DNA of 64,000 bases from GCA-2737725 sp033763995 (GCA_033763995.1 JANRJL010000032.1:163992-227991); one strand, 5' to 3'; counted from the stretch's first letter, positions 9,474 through 18,413 are shown. Notes: generated from the letters alone by a model not told the origin. A program made the numbers and translations.

Positions 9474-9842
9474 ATGTCGGTTGTTCGCCAACCTTTGTGG
9501 CTGTCGGCGGCGCGCAAGCGCTTTCAGAAGGAATTTCCGGCTGAGGCGCAAACCGAAGTGCTCGATACGTTGGCTTACCTCGCCGCAGGGCTTTGGCCCG
9601 CCGACGGCAAGGTGCGCTGGATGACGGAGATCGGCCCGCAAGCCATTCAGGTGACGACGAAGGGCGATAAGGCGACGTTTCGGACAGTTGCGATCCTCAA
9701 GGCACCCGATGGTAATCTCTATGTGATCGCGGCCTTCAAGAAGAAATCGAAATCTGGCATCGCAACGCCGAAAGAGGAACTGGACGTGATCAGGCTTCGC
9801 TACGCCGAACTCATGCGTGAATTGAAGAAAGCTGCCCCATGA
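9474..9842 (+). CDS. RelE/HigB-like (phage Gp49-type) toxin
   Basis: A 122-residue protein with the RelE-superfamily pattern of the Gp49/HigB branch: basic N-terminal helix (SAARKRFQKEFP), a central beta sheet (VRWMTEIGPQAIQVTTKGD), and the YVIAAFKKKSK strand whose basic residues normally contact ribosome-bound mRNA, followed by a long C-terminal helix. Such toxins cut mRNA on the ribosome. The stop overlaps the antitoxin start (ATGA at 9839-9842), so the pair is translationally coupled with the toxin first, as in higBA. Confidence 0.78.
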   Translation: MSVVRQPLWLSAARKRFQKEFPAEAQTEVLDTLAYLAAGLWPADGKVRWMTEIGPQAIQVTTKGDKATFRTVAILKAPDGNLYVIAAFKKKSKSGIATPKEELDVIRLRYAELMRELKKAAP

Positions 9843-10231
9843 CCGCAATGACCGCCAAGGCCCGAAAGATCGGCACGCTGGAACTCGATGTTCCCTCCGG
9901 CAATGCCTACGCCGACATGGGCTTGCCCGACGCATCGTTGCTGCAAGCCCGCGGCCGGTTGGCGGTGCGGTTGGCCCAGGAGATCGCGCAACGCGGATTG
10001 ACGCAAATGCAGGCGGCGCGCGCGCTCGGCATCGCCCAGCCCCGGGTCAGCGAAATCCTCAACGCGCGTCTGAAAAAAGTCTCCATCGAGGCCTTGATGC
10101 TCTATCTCAACAAGCTGGGCGTCGATGTCCGCATCGAGCCTCAACCCCTGGCCCGCCGAGCGCGCCCATCGCCGCGCGGCCCGAAGCCCGGCCACACCCG
10201 CGTCTCCGTGCCCTCGCGTCGGGCGGCATAG
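9839..10231 (+). CDS. XRE-family antitoxin (HigA2-like)
   Basis: A 130-residue protein with a helix-turn-helix of the XRE/HTH_37 type (GLTQMQAARALGIAQPRVSEILNARL at about residues 60-85). It probably neutralises the preceding Gp49-like toxin and represses the operon through the palindrome at the promoter. The Arg/Pro-rich C-terminus is not part of the domain. The ATGA overlap supports coupled translation. Confidence 0.78.
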   Translation: MTAMTAKARKIGTLELDVPSGNAYADMGLPDASLLQARGRLAVRLAQEIAQRGLTQMQAARALGIAQPRVSEILNARLKKVSIEALMLYLNKLGVDVRIEPQPLARRARPSPRGPKPGHTRVSVPSRRAA

Positions 10232-10245
10232 GGATGAGGCCCGTC

Positions 10246-10542
10246 ATGTTCCGTATGAAAAGTCCCAGCCACCCCGGCGCCTTCATCAAGTCCGAAATCA
10301 TCGCGCCCTTGGACCTCACGATCACCACGGCGGCGCAGGCCCTGGGCGTGACGCGCCCGGCGCTGTCGGCCGTGCTCAATGGCCGGGCGGGGCTCTCGCC
10401 GCAAATGGCGCTGCGCGTGGAAAAAGCCTTCGGCCCCAGCATGGACACGCTGCTGCGCATGCAGACGTCCTTCGACATCGCGCGAGCACGCCGGATGGAA
10501 AGCAAGATCAAGGTGCGGCCGTTTTCACGCAAGGCGGCGTGA
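10246..10542 (+). CDS. HigA-family XRE regulator without a cognate HigB
   Basis: A protein of about 98 residues with the HigA signature: PSHPGAFIKSEII, then ITTAAQALGVTRPALSAVLNGRAGLSPQMALRVEKAFG. HigA antitoxins normally follow a HigB toxin, but the gene before it is the antitoxin of a different pair, so this one looks orphaned or a second regulator in the operon. The start at 10246 has a GAGG-like site upstream; 10234 and 10255 are alternatives. Confidence 0.75.
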   Translation: MFRMKSPSHPGAFIKSEIIAPLDLTITTAAQALGVTRPALSAVLNGRAGLSPQMALRVEKAFGPSMDTLLRMQTSFDIARARRMESKIKVRPFSRKAA

Positions 10543-10565
10543 GCGTTTCCAATTGGGCCGGACCG

Positions 10566-10943
10566 CTAGTTCTCCGCGATTTTTTCGATCGCCGCCGCGA
10601 TGTCTGGCGTCAATGTCTCCGTTGATGCGTGATACTCTTTCAGCATGTCGCTCAATGCGCCTCTAACCAGAGCCGGGCCGTCCGAGCCTTCCAGTTTGGC
10701 ACGAACCTTGAAGTCGCCGTACGACGTGATCTCCTCGGCGAACTTGGGTTGCGCGCCGCGATTGTCGCGAACCGGGTCGTAATACGACGGATGCAGCGTA
10801 TATTGGACGAGCGACACCGCCTTGGGGACATTATCCACAAACAGTTCGATGCTGTAGTGGTCGTGCTCGCCGGAGTGAACAATCTTGGGCTTGCCCGAGG
10901 CATTCAATATCAATTTCGCTTTCAAGACCGGTTCGTCGGGCAT
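10566..10943 (-). CDS. pYEATS-domain protein
   Basis: A 125-residue protein with the prokaryotic YEATS core: a paired-strand region (HYSIELFVDNVPKAVSLVQY), then YTLHPSYYDP and a final GDFKVRAKLE strand. This is a beta-sandwich found in bacterial membrane-linked signalling or conflict systems. It lies 5 bp downstream of a gene for a two-TM protein on the same strand, and such pairing with TM proteins is typical. The ligand and role are unknown. It lacks a signal peptide. Confidence 0.6.
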   Translation of the reverse strand: MPDEPVLKAKLILNASGKPKIVHSGEHDHYSIELFVDNVPKAVSLVQYTLHPSYYDPVRDNRGAQPKFAEEITSYGDFKVRAKLEGSDGPALVRGALSDMLKEYHASTETLTPDIAAAIEKIAEN

Positions 10944-10948
10944 TTTTC

Positions 10949-11584
10949 CTATTCCTTCGGCCCGGATTGAACGACCGGCGCCGGCGTCCAGTTGGCGCCG
11001 TATTCTGACTTCAGGTCTTGGATAATCGTCTCGATGTCCTGTTTGATCTGCCGTTCGATCTTGGCGTCGTAGGACGGATAGGCATCATCAGCTTTCGCAC
11101 CGGAACGCGCGGGCTCGATGATCGTCTTAATAATGTCGATCAGCGACTTAAGTTGCGCCGTTTCGTCGGAGTTGTCAGCCAACGCATCGCGGACCTTGTC
11201 GTAGGCTTTGTCGATGCTTCGGTGATAGCTTTCCGCCAAGGCGGATCTCTTGTCGACGCTCTCATGGTCGACATAGGCTTTAAAGAGAACCCAGCCGATT
11301 AAGATGAGCAGGATCGCGAAGTTGAGCGGATTGTTGAAGTCCAACGTCGACCCACCCGCGCCAACGGATGCCGTGGCAGCAGGGACTCCGGCATCGGAAA
11401 ACCTCTGGAAGAAACTGACCGCCGCTGGGGACAGTCCGATCGACGGGATGACTGCGAGCAAGTAATTGACGTACTTATGCGCGCGGTGAATGCGATGGAT
11501 GCGCCACGTGCGGACGAATTTCGCGCGCGCGACCTCGGGGGCGACAGAGGTCCGGATTTTGCGTTCGACCCAGGACGCCGACAT
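10949..11584 (-). CDS. Two-TM membrane protein partnered with pYEATS
   Basis: A 211-residue protein with two hydrophobic segments (about residues 38-60 and 90-110) bracketing a Ser/Gly-rich loop, then a cytoplasmic helical domain ending in a coiled coil (IERQIKQDIETIIQDLKSEYG). Its layout resembles SLATT-like membrane effectors, although I cannot assign that family firmly. Tight spacing to the pYEATS gene suggests a two-gene membrane stress or defence module. Confidence 0.5.
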   Translation of the reverse strand: MSASWVERKIRTSVAPEVARAKFVRTWRIHRIHRAHKYVNYLLAVIPSIGLSPAAVSFFQRFSDAGVPAATASVGAGGSTLDFNNPLNFAILLILIGWVLFKAYVDHESVDKRSALAESYHRSIDKAYDKVRDALADNSDETAQLKSLIDIIKTIIEPARSGAKADDAYPSYDAKIERQIKQDIETIIQDLKSEYGANWTPAPVVQSGPKE

Positions 11585-12465
11585 CGATAACTCCCTTGAT
11601 CAGAACCAGCGTGTTGCCCTGCTCGTTGCCAGAAGTTTCCAAGGTTTGCCGGGGGTTGCCACCTGTCACAACTGACAGGTTAGTGCGAAAACTCTGGTCC
11701 AGCAGGTCGCGCTTCTTCGAACACCATCGTCGTCAGTCCCTTCCGCACGTGGGTAGGTTTAGCCGATCTGGGCCCTCTTTGCCTTCGCGCATGGCTGCAT
11801 AAAGGTTTTTCCTGACTGGCTCGCAGTCACGCTTTCGTCCCATACCGTTTCATCGCTGATGCGTTTGTGCTAACCTTGCACCCATGACCACGGCGCGTGA
11901 CATGCGCCGTCGGGTCCGGCCGAACGCCCTTGCGGCCCGGCGGTCGAAAGATGTCCCTCTGGCACCGTGGCCTCGCTCGACCTCGACATCACAATCCCCA
12001 CAAGTCCCGCAATCCACGAAGAGAAAAATTTTCCAAATCCTCAGCCATTCGCGCCATGAGTCCGCCTGTTATTTTGGAATCCTCCCTGAAATAACAGGTG
12101 GAACAGGCAACCGTTACGCGCAAATCGGTGCCATTTTCGAGGCCTCGCGCGAAAATTTTGCGCGGCAGGGTGCCGTCCCAAAGGCCCTTGGCAACGGCCG
12201 ACGCAGACGCCACACGCAAAGCCGTGGGCTCGGCGCTGGCAGCCCATTTTTCACCGATTTCTTAATCTTTTCCGGGCAGCGTGGCCCCATGGCGGCATGC
12301 GCCCGGCCCGGGTTTTCCGGCCGCGCGCGAAGAACCGCCGTTGCGCGAGCAAGCCGCGTTAAGTTGGAACCGGGCGGCTTGCTCTATCTAATTGTTGTCG
12401 CATCGCTATTGCCGAAAACCGGCAGCCACTTTTCGGCGCGATGCTCTAAGGGGACTGGATCGCCG
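11585..12465. other. Long intergenic region with one strong hairpin
   Basis: Nearly 900 bp carry no convincing gene. In-frame extension of the downstream methyltransferase ORF into it reads as low-complexity sequence without homology. The clearest element is a 10-bp perfect inverted repeat, CCTGTTATTT with AAATAACAGG (12065-12098, 14-nt loop). The sequence is more AT-rich around 11990-12150 than its flanks. Confidence 0.45.
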
Positions 12466-14022
12466 ATGACATCCGCCGCGCCCAACGACTGGACCTCGGG
12501 CTATGTGTCCGAGATCGGCTACACCCACGGCTATTACCGCGAGATGGCGCCGCTGGCGCTGGACCTCGCGTTGCTCTCGAGTTTGCAGGCGCCCCGCCCG
12601 GCGGGCCGCTTGCGCTATTTGGAACTGGGCTTCGGCCAGGGCCTGTCGCTGAATATTCACGCCGCCGCCTTGGACGGCGAGTTCTGGGGCCTCGACTTCC
12701 TGCCCGCCCACGCGGCCGCCGCGCGCGACCTGGCCCGGGCCTCGGGCGCGACGCTGCAGGTGCTCGACGATTCCTTCGCCGAGTTCGCGGCGCGCCCCGA
12801 CGTGCCCGAATTCGACATGATCGTCATGCACGGCACCTGGTCGTGGATCTCGCCCGAGAACCGGCGCGTCATCGTCGACATCCTGCGGCGCAAGCTCGCC
12901 GTCGGCGGCGTGTTCTTCATGTCGTACAACTGCACGCCGGGCTGGTCGCCGAGCATTCCCATGCGTCACCTCCTGACGCTGCACGCCAAGCTCGCCGGCT
13001 CCGACGCGGCCGGCATCGTCGGCAAGATGAACGCGGCCATGGAGTTCGCGCAAACGGTGGCCGACGCGGGCGCGCGCTATTTCAAGGTCAACCCGGCCGT
13101 GGCCGAGTACCTCAAGCAATTGCCCAAGCACGACCGCAGCTACCTGGCGCACGAATACTTCAACGCCGATTGGCACCCGATGCCCTTTTCCGACGTGGCC
13201 GAGGCGCTGTCGGAGGCCAAGCTGACCTTCGCGGCCTCGGCCAACATGCTGGACCATGTCGACGCGCTCAACCTCACGGCGGACCAGCAAAAATTGTTGG
13301 CGGGCATCACCCATCCCGTGCTGCGCCAGTCGGTGCGCGACTACTGCACCAACCAGCAGTTCCGCAAGGACATCTGGGTGCGCGGGCCCCGCACGATCTC
13401 GGTGCTTGAGCAACTGCAAACCATGCGCGCCCAGCGCTTCGTGCTGCTGAGCCACGTCGACGACGTGCCGCTGAAGGCCGCGGGCACCTTGGGCGAGGCG
13501 GGGCTCGAGGCGCAATTGCGTACGCCGGTGCTGGGCGCCTTGGCGGCCGACCATTATGCGCCGAAAACCGTCGATCAGATCAACGCCCTGGCGCCCGGCC
13601 TTTCGCTGCAGCAGATCGTGCAGATGCTGAACTTGCTGGCCGGCATGGGGCACGTGCATCTGGCCCAAAGCGACGACCGCGTCAGGGCCGCCAAGCGGCG
13701 CTGCGACGCGCTCAACGCTCATCTCGTCAACCGCGCGCTGTTCGGCGGCGACGTCAACTTCCTCGCAAGCCCCGTCACCGGCGCCGGCGTCATGGTCAAC
13801 CGCTTTCAGCAGTTGTTCCTGCGCTCGCTGCGCAAGGGCAAGACATCGCCGGCAGAATGGGCCAACGACGCCTGGGGCGTGGTGTCGCTGCAGGGCCAGC
13901 GGCTGATGCGCGAGGGCAAGGCCATCGCCGACGTGGCCGAGAATATCGCCGAGATGACCAACCAGGCGCAGAAGTTCGCCGACAAGCGCCTGCCCGTGCT
14001 GCGGGCGTTGCAAGTGGCGTGA
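12466..14022 (+). CDS. Class I SAM methyltransferase with regulatory domain
   Basis: A 518-residue protein. Residues 1-200 form a Rossmann methyltransferase with the SAM motif LRYLELGFGQGLSLN and a post-motif acidic loop (FWGLDFLP). The middle and C-terminal parts match the methyltransferase regulatory domain (PF10119-like) with its conserved YLAHEYFN and PMPFSDV segments. The ATG at 12466 lies after an AAGGGG ribosome site and starts homology immediately; longer starts upstream are unlikely. The substrate may be a protein or peptidoglycan-linked target, not determinable here. It lies 13 bp from the next methyltransferase-like gene. Confidence 0.82.
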   Translation: MTSAAPNDWTSGYVSEIGYTHGYYREMAPLALDLALLSSLQAPRPAGRLRYLELGFGQGLSLNIHAAALDGEFWGLDFLPAHAAAARDLARASGATLQVLDDSFAEFAARPDVPEFDMIVMHGTWSWISPENRRVIVDILRRKLAVGGVFFMSYNCTPGWSPSIPMRHLLTLHAKLAGSDAAGIVGKMNAAMEFAQTVADAGARYFKVNPAVAEYLKQLPKHDRSYLAHEYFNADWHPMPFSDVAEALSEAKLTFAASANMLDHVDALNLTADQQKLLAGITHPVLRQSVRDYCTNQQFRKDIWVRGPRTISVLEQLQTMRAQRFVLLSHVDDVPLKAAGTLGEAGLEAQLRTPVLGALAADHYAPKTVDQINALAPGLSLQQIVQMLNLLAGMGHVHLAQSDDRVRAAKRRCDALNAHLVNRALFGGDVNFLASPVTGAGVMVNRFQQLFLRSLRKGKTSPAEWANDAWGVVSLQGQRLMREGKAIADVAENIAEMTNQAQKFADKRLPVLRALQVA

Positions 14023-14035
14023 CGGTGAGGCCAGC

Positions 14036-14827
14036 ATGATCCACACCAAGCCCACGCGGCGCAGTCACAGAAAAATCGCCGCGAAGCTGGGTGTGGTCAA
14101 GCTCGTGCGGCGTTCGAAAACCGGGGCGCTGGTCTATGCCCAGCGCGGCGGCAACCAAACCGCGACCGACCGCGAGGGCATCAGTCTGGATGCCTACATC
14201 CACGCACTGTTCGCGCTGGTGCTGGGGTCCACGGCCAAGCGCGTGCTGATGATCGGCTGCGCCGGCGGCACGCTCGCCACCATGCTGCACCGCGCGGGTC
14301 GGAAGGTCACGGTGGTCGATATCGACCCGTCCGCCTTCGCCATCGCCCGCAAGCACTTCAAGATGCCGCGCGCCGTGCGCTGCCGGACCGGCGACGGCCT
14401 CGTGTATCTGCAAACCACGCGGGCGCGTTTCGATGCGGTGGTGATCGACGCCTTCATCGGCGAGCGCGTGCCCGAACACTTCACCGGCGACGAATTTTGC
14501 GCCGCCGCCCGCCGCGCCCTGACCCGTCATGGCGCGGTGCTCGTCAATTTTTGTCTCGACACCACGCGCGACCTGGCCGCCGATCGCTTGGCCCGGCGTT
14601 TCAAGCATCACCGATGGACCGTGCGCGTGCTGGACGAGGGCGGGGGCGAGCGCAACGCCATCGTCTGCGCGGGCCACGTCAAGCACTTGCGCCGGCCCCG
14701 GCTCATCATGCCGCCGGAATTCGACTCGGATCGACTGGGGCGTGAACTGACAACCTGGAAATTTCGCCGCGTGGCGCCGCGACATCGGCTACGCTCGGGC
14801 GCGCAACATCACGGAGGTTCGTCATGA
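14036..14827 (+). CDS. Spermidine synthase-like methyltransferase-fold protein
   Basis: A 263-residue protein with the spermidine-synthase fold: the glycine motif VLMIGCAGGTLATML, then VTVVDIDPSAFAIARKHF, and FDAVVIDAFIGERVPEHFT. Conserved aminopropyltransferase active-site residues are not clear, so it may be a methyltransferase-like relative. Its 3' end overlaps the start of the DUF1838 gene by 4 bp, indicating one operon with both neighbours. Confidence 0.7.
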   Translation: MIHTKPTRRSHRKIAAKLGVVKLVRRSKTGALVYAQRGGNQTATDREGISLDAYIHALFALVLGSTAKRVLMIGCAGGTLATMLHRAGRKVTVVDIDPSAFAIARKHFKMPRAVRCRTGDGLVYLQTTRARFDAVVIDAFIGERVPEHFTGDEFCAAARRALTRHGAVLVNFCLDTTRDLAADRLARRFKHHRWTVRVLDEGGGERNAIVCAGHVKHLRRPRLIMPPEFDSDRLGRELTTWKFRRVAPRHRLRSGAQHHGGSS

Positions 14828-15648
14828 AAGACCTGTCCCTGGCCCGCCGTCATGCGCTCATGGCCAGCGCCGCTGCGCTCATGGCTGCGGCCGCCCATCG
14901 GCCCGCACAAGCGGCGCCGGCGGAGCATCTCGCCGTCTATGCGCGCGTGCGCGGCGCCCCCAACGGCGGCACGGCGCTGTGGTGGATTTCGGGCGTTATC
15001 TACGCCAAGCAGCCCGGCGAGATGGCGGTGCCCTTGTTCGGCGTGACGGGAGCCAGCCGCAACACCATCGCGCCGCGCCCCGACGGCGGGCTGACCCAGA
15101 CCATGGAGGAGGCGGGCTATTTCACCGACCTTGCCGACGGCGCGATCCTGTCGCGCTGGCGCAATCCCATCAGCGGCGCCGAGGTCGTGCCCGAGCCCTA
15201 CAAAATGAAATCGGTGCAGGGCATCGCGCCCGACGGCACGGTCGAGCGGCCCAACAGTCCGTTCCCGGTCGAGGTCAAGGGTGCCGTCGGCCGGCCCGAG
15301 ATCAGCGGCGATACATTGTGGATCGCGGAGAATTTCTCGGCGCGGGTGGCGCTGCTCAGCCCCGCGCGCGACGGCCGCCCGCCCGACATCGTGCCGGGCC
15401 AAAGCCGCGTCATCGACAGCCTGGCGACGTTCCAGGCGCGCACAGCAGACGCCATGAACCCCGATGCCGCCTTCGTGCCCGCGACGCTCGCCTTTCAGGA
15501 AACCGATCCGTGGTTTGGCTGGATGGGCATGGGCGAACGCCAGGGTTTGCAGCTCTGGCAGCTCAAGGGCCGCAAGCTGCGCACGCCCGACGAGCTTCCG
15601 CCGCCGCTCGCTCAGCGCCTCAAGGCCGACTATCCGGAGTTCCTATGA
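14824..15648 (+). CDS. DUF1838 family exported protein
   Basis: A 274-residue protein with a Tat-like leader (ARRHALMASAAALMAAAAH) and a DUF1838 body with the LAVYARVRG, TMEEAGYFTDL and QETDPWFGWMGMGE segments. DUF1838 proteins are periplasmic and uncharacterised, common in proteobacteria that degrade xenobiotics or lipids. It overlaps the preceding gene by an ATGA-type junction and ends just before a terminator. A second DUF1838 member lies at 25569. Confidence 0.75.
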   Translation: MKDLSLARRHALMASAAALMAAAAHRPAQAAPAEHLAVYARVRGAPNGGTALWWISGVIYAKQPGEMAVPLFGVTGASRNTIAPRPDGGLTQTMEEAGYFTDLADGAILSRWRNPISGAEVVPEPYKMKSVQGIAPDGTVERPNSPFPVEVKGAVGRPEISGDTLWIAENFSARVALLSPARDGRPPDIVPGQSRVIDSLATFQARTADAMNPDAAFVPATLAFQETDPWFGWMGMGERQGLQLWQLKGRKLRTPDELPPPLAQRLKADYPEFL

Positions 15649-15670
15649 CCGAGCCCCGCGCCCCACAACA

Positions 15671-15700
15671 AAAACCCCGCCGAATGACCGGCGGGGTTTT
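15671..15700 (+). terminator. Intrinsic terminator, bidirectional
   Basis: A GC stem, CCCCGCCG with CGGCGGGG around a short loop, is flanked by AAAA on the left and TTTT on the right. It can terminate both the plus-strand operon ending at 15648 and the minus-strand methyltransferase ending at 15726. Confidence 0.85.
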
Positions 15701-15725
15701 GCGTCTAGGTGATGACCGCGTGCGC

Positions 15726-16922
15726 TCAGGCGTTGCGCACGAAATGGCGGGCGCCGAAGCCCGGCAGGGCCGCCTTGGTTTCCTTGATGTGCGTGAAGCC
15801 GCCCTTGACGATCTCGGCGTTGAAGTCGAGCGTGTGGTACTCGCGGCTCCACACTTCCTGGTTCCAGCGGTGATCCCACCAGCGGCGGAACAGGCCGTAG
15901 GCCGGGCCGGTGTTGCCGCCGGTGTTGAAGTCGACCGGGTAGTACACGCCGCCCGAGCGCGTGATGCGCTGGGCCTCGGCGATCACCGCGCGCGTCGCCG
16001 TCTGCGGCAACTCGTGGTGAATGATGTAGCTGGTGGTCATGTCGAAATAGCCGTCGGGGAAGCCGGTGTTCTCGGCCAGGCGCTGGGCGAAATTCACGTC
16101 GATGCCCAGGTCGCGCGCGCGCATGTGGCCGTAGCGCACCATGGGCCCGCCGATGTCGATGGCCCACACTTCCGCGTCGGGGAAGCGTTCCTTCAACGCG
16201 CAGGCCATTTGGCCCACGCCGCAGCCCATTTCAAGGATGCGCTTGACCTTGCCGTCGGCGGGCGCCGGGATGTTGTTGGCCGTGCCCTTGTGGATCTGGT
16301 CCTGCTCGTTGTGGCCGATGGCGCCGATGTAAAAGCTGTTGGTGCCGTAGTGGTACATGTGACCGGCGAACGGATCGCCGACGTAACCGCCCGGCTGAAT
16401 GTGGATTTCGTAGCGGGTGTAATCGGGGATCGCCATCGTCGGGTTCAGTTCCAGCGACCCCGGCCCCGACTTATCGGCGGCTTCCATTTCCGCCAGGTAC
16501 ATGTCGGCGTTGGCGTGGAAGTAGTCCTGCAGCGTCTTCCAGGTGACCTGCTGATTGGCCAGCCACGTCTTGGCGCTCATGCCGATGATCGGATCGTTCT
16601 CGGCGATGGGCAGCATCTGCTCGAAGGTCACGGGGACCTTGGGGTCCATGCCCTTTTCCTTCATCAGCGTTTGGAAACGCTGGGCGGCGACGCGGCTGAT
16701 GCCCCGGTTGTTGAACTCGCGGAAGCCGGCCGTGAAATCCATCTGGCTTTCCAGGTCGAGGCTGCCGAAGCGCTCGAGGCGGCCATCGGCGCCGCGCAGC
16801 TCCACGTCGCCCACGACTTTTTTCACGGCGGCTTTGGCCTCAACCGCGCGTCCGGCGAAGAAGCTGGAAATGCCCGCCGCGGCGGCGCCGGCGGTGGTGA
16901 ACAAGTTACGACGTCCAAGCAT
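15726..16922 (-). CDS. Exported class I SAM methyltransferase-like protein
   Basis: A 398-residue protein with an N-terminal twin-arginine-like leader (MLGRRNLFTTAGAAAAG), an uncharacterised domain to about residue 230, and a Rossmann methyltransferase domain with ILEMGCGVGQMACAL and VWAIDIGG. A methyltransferase with an export leader is odd, because SAM is cytoplasmic; the leader may be a membrane tether. The start at 16922 is chosen because the Tat-like motif begins there; the ORF is open to 16955. It is the last of two genes, following a 113-residue hypothetical. Confidence 0.72.
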   Translation of the reverse strand: MLGRRNLFTTAGAAAAGISSFFAGRAVEAKAAVKKVVGDVELRGADGRLERFGSLDLESQMDFTAGFREFNNRGISRVAAQRFQTLMKEKGMDPKVPVTFEQMLPIAENDPIIGMSAKTWLANQQVTWKTLQDYFHANADMYLAEMEAADKSGPGSLELNPTMAIPDYTRYEIHIQPGGYVGDPFAGHMYHYGTNSFYIGAIGHNEQDQIHKGTANNIPAPADGKVKRILEMGCGVGQMACALKERFPDAEVWAIDIGGPMVRYGHMRARDLGIDVNFAQRLAENTGFPDGYFDMTTSYIIHHELPQTATRAVIAEAQRITRSGGVYYPVDFNTGGNTGPAYGLFRRWWDHRWNQEVWSREYHTLDFNAEIVKGGFTHIKETKAALPGFGARHFVRNA

Positions 16923-16973
16923 GTGTCTCTCCTGATGTCTCGCCAAATGTATCAAATGGGCCGGTGCGACGCT

Positions 16974-17315
16974 TTAGCCGCGCTTGGGCAGGGGGGCGGA
17001 CACGGTCAGCGTGCCCTCGTTGCCGAGCGGCCCGAAGGTCAGCTCGATGAACCGATCGCGGTCCTTTTCCCACGCCGCGGCTTCTTCGGCGGTGGGCACG
17101 TATTCCTCGATCATCTTGGTGGTGACGCCCTTCTTGGCCATGACCGATTCCATCACCTTCATGCGCCGCTTGGTGGCCCACACCTCGGTGCCCAGCGCGA
17201 TGACGACGCTGACCAGGTTGTCGAGCACCGGGTTGCCCAGGAACGACACGCTGTTGATGTCCGATTTGATGGCCTCCGTCGCGAAGGTCGGACGGGTGAA
17301 CTTTGTCTCAGCCAT
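16974..17315 (-). CDS. Hypothetical protein, methyltransferase neighbour
   Basis: A 113-residue soluble protein with an amphipathic helix region (LDNLVSVVIALGTEVWATKRRMKVME) and an acidic second half (VPTAEEAAAWEKDRDRF). I do not recognise a family. It lies 51 bp upstream of the exported methyltransferase on the same strand and is likely its operon partner. Confidence 0.6.
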   Translation of the reverse strand: MAETKFTRPTFATEAIKSDINSVSFLGNPVLDNLVSVVIALGTEVWATKRRMKVMESVMAKKGVTTKMIEEYVPTAEEAAAWEKDRDRFIELTFGPLGNEGTLTVSAPLPKRG

Positions 17316-17546
17316 GGTGAACTCTCCCAGAGGGTGGTGAAGCAGGGTCTGTCGCCGGTCTTGATTCGGTGTCTCTCGTGTCTCCCGGCGGCTATCCGTC
17401 GCACGCTTATCCCCACGTTGATGTGGGTTTTGGCGTCGCGGTCGCCGAGGTCTACATGGAAGCGGCGCACATTATATCAAGCGGACATCTTCAGCCATGA
17501 CTTGGCCGTCGTTCCGACGAAACGCCTCCACCAGCCGAACAATCAA

Positions 17547-17568
17547 GGCCCGCGGAAATCCGCGGGCC
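17547..17568 (-). terminator. Hairpin after the HD-domain gene
   Basis: A perfect 10-bp stem, GGCCCGCGGA with TCCGCGGGCC (2-nt apical gap), lies just beyond the stop of the minus-strand gene at 17580. The trailing T run is weak, so termination efficiency is uncertain. Confidence 0.55.
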
Positions 17569-17579
17569 GACACGGACTG

Positions 17580-18413
17580 TTACAAAAAATTGTTGGGCCA
17601 GATGATGGTGCGCCACATGTGCGCGACCGGGCTGCCGTCGAAACCAAGGCCGTCCTTGGGCTGGCGGAAGTTGCGCCCGATGATGTCGGTGAAGGTGTCG
17701 AGCGAAACCTTGGCGTTGGGATCGAAGGCGTAAAGGTCGTTCATCGTGATGAGCCGCGCGGTCATGTACCACTTATGCTTCCGCGCGCGCTCGTAGTCGG
17801 CGACGACATAGGGTTCCGGACGGTAATCCTCGCCGAACAGCCGAATGTAGGACTTGGGATACTCGTAGCCGACCTCGGGGTCGGCGAAGAAGCGCAAGGA
17901 TTGGTGCGCGCGGATGGACCAGCTCACTTCCTCGTCCACGTAGGGCTCGACCAATTGCGCGCCCCAATAGCCGTGGTCGGTGCGCAGCAGGCCCGACATG
18001 GCGATGTCGTGCAGCAGGCAGGCCATGATCACCGTCTCGGAATGGCCGTTCTTCAGCGCCAGGTTGGCGCTTTGCAGCAAATGGCTGGCCGGGGCAAAGC
18101 GCAACCGGAAAAAGTCCATCAGCGTCGGCGCCGTGGGCATCTTGGGCAGGCGCGGGTCGTCGCCCATCATCGACAGGCTGGCGCCGGGCATTTCGCCGCC
18201 TTTCTCGCCGCGAATTTCCGCCGCGCGGCCGGCCACGTCGCACATCCACGGCAAACCGATGTTGCGCTCGGTGGCCGCCGCCGCGCGCTGGGCGCGGTCC
18301 AGTTGCGCGCTCATGGCCTGCTCCAGGGCCTCGGCCTTTTGCGACATGGTCATGGCGGTCGCGGCAATCCCGCCGGCGATGGCCGTTTTGGTCATGAAGT
18401 CTCTCCGTTCCAT
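17580..18413 (-). CDS. Exported HD-domain protein
   Basis: A 277-residue protein with an export-like leader (MTKTAIAGGIAATAMTMS). A helical body carries the HD-type motif HSETVIMACLLHDI and, further on, DHGYWGAQLVEPYV and VSWSIRAHQ, giving a plausible metal-binding His/Asp set. HD proteins are usually phosphohydrolases, though this subgroup resembles small-molecule oxygenase-like HD proteins. It faces a hairpin at its 3' end and is divergent from the antiporter gene. Confidence 0.7.
   Translation of the reverse strand: MERRDFMTKTAIAGGIAATAMTMSQKAEALEQAMSAQLDRAQRAAAATERNIGLPWMCDVAGRAAEIRGEKGGEMPGASLSMMGDDPRLPKMPTAPTLMDFFRLRFAPASHLLQSANLALKNGHSETVIMACLLHDIAMSGLLRTDHGYWGAQLVEPYVDEEVSWSIRAHQSLRFFADPEVGYEYPKSYIRLFGEDYRPEPYVVADYERARKHKWYMTARLITMNDLYAFDPNAKVSLDTFTDIIGRNFRQPKDGLGFDGSPVAHMWRTIIWPNNFL

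Noticed and set aside
11884..12465. N-terminal extension of the methyltransferase ORF
   Set aside because: The extra 194 codons show no domain, run through the inverted repeat, and the ATG at 12466 has a ribosome site and begins the conserved domain.
12406..14055. A 549-codon open frame antisense to the regulatory-domain methyltransferase
   Set aside because: Shadow frame; the plus-strand frame has recognisable SAM motifs and a ribosome site.
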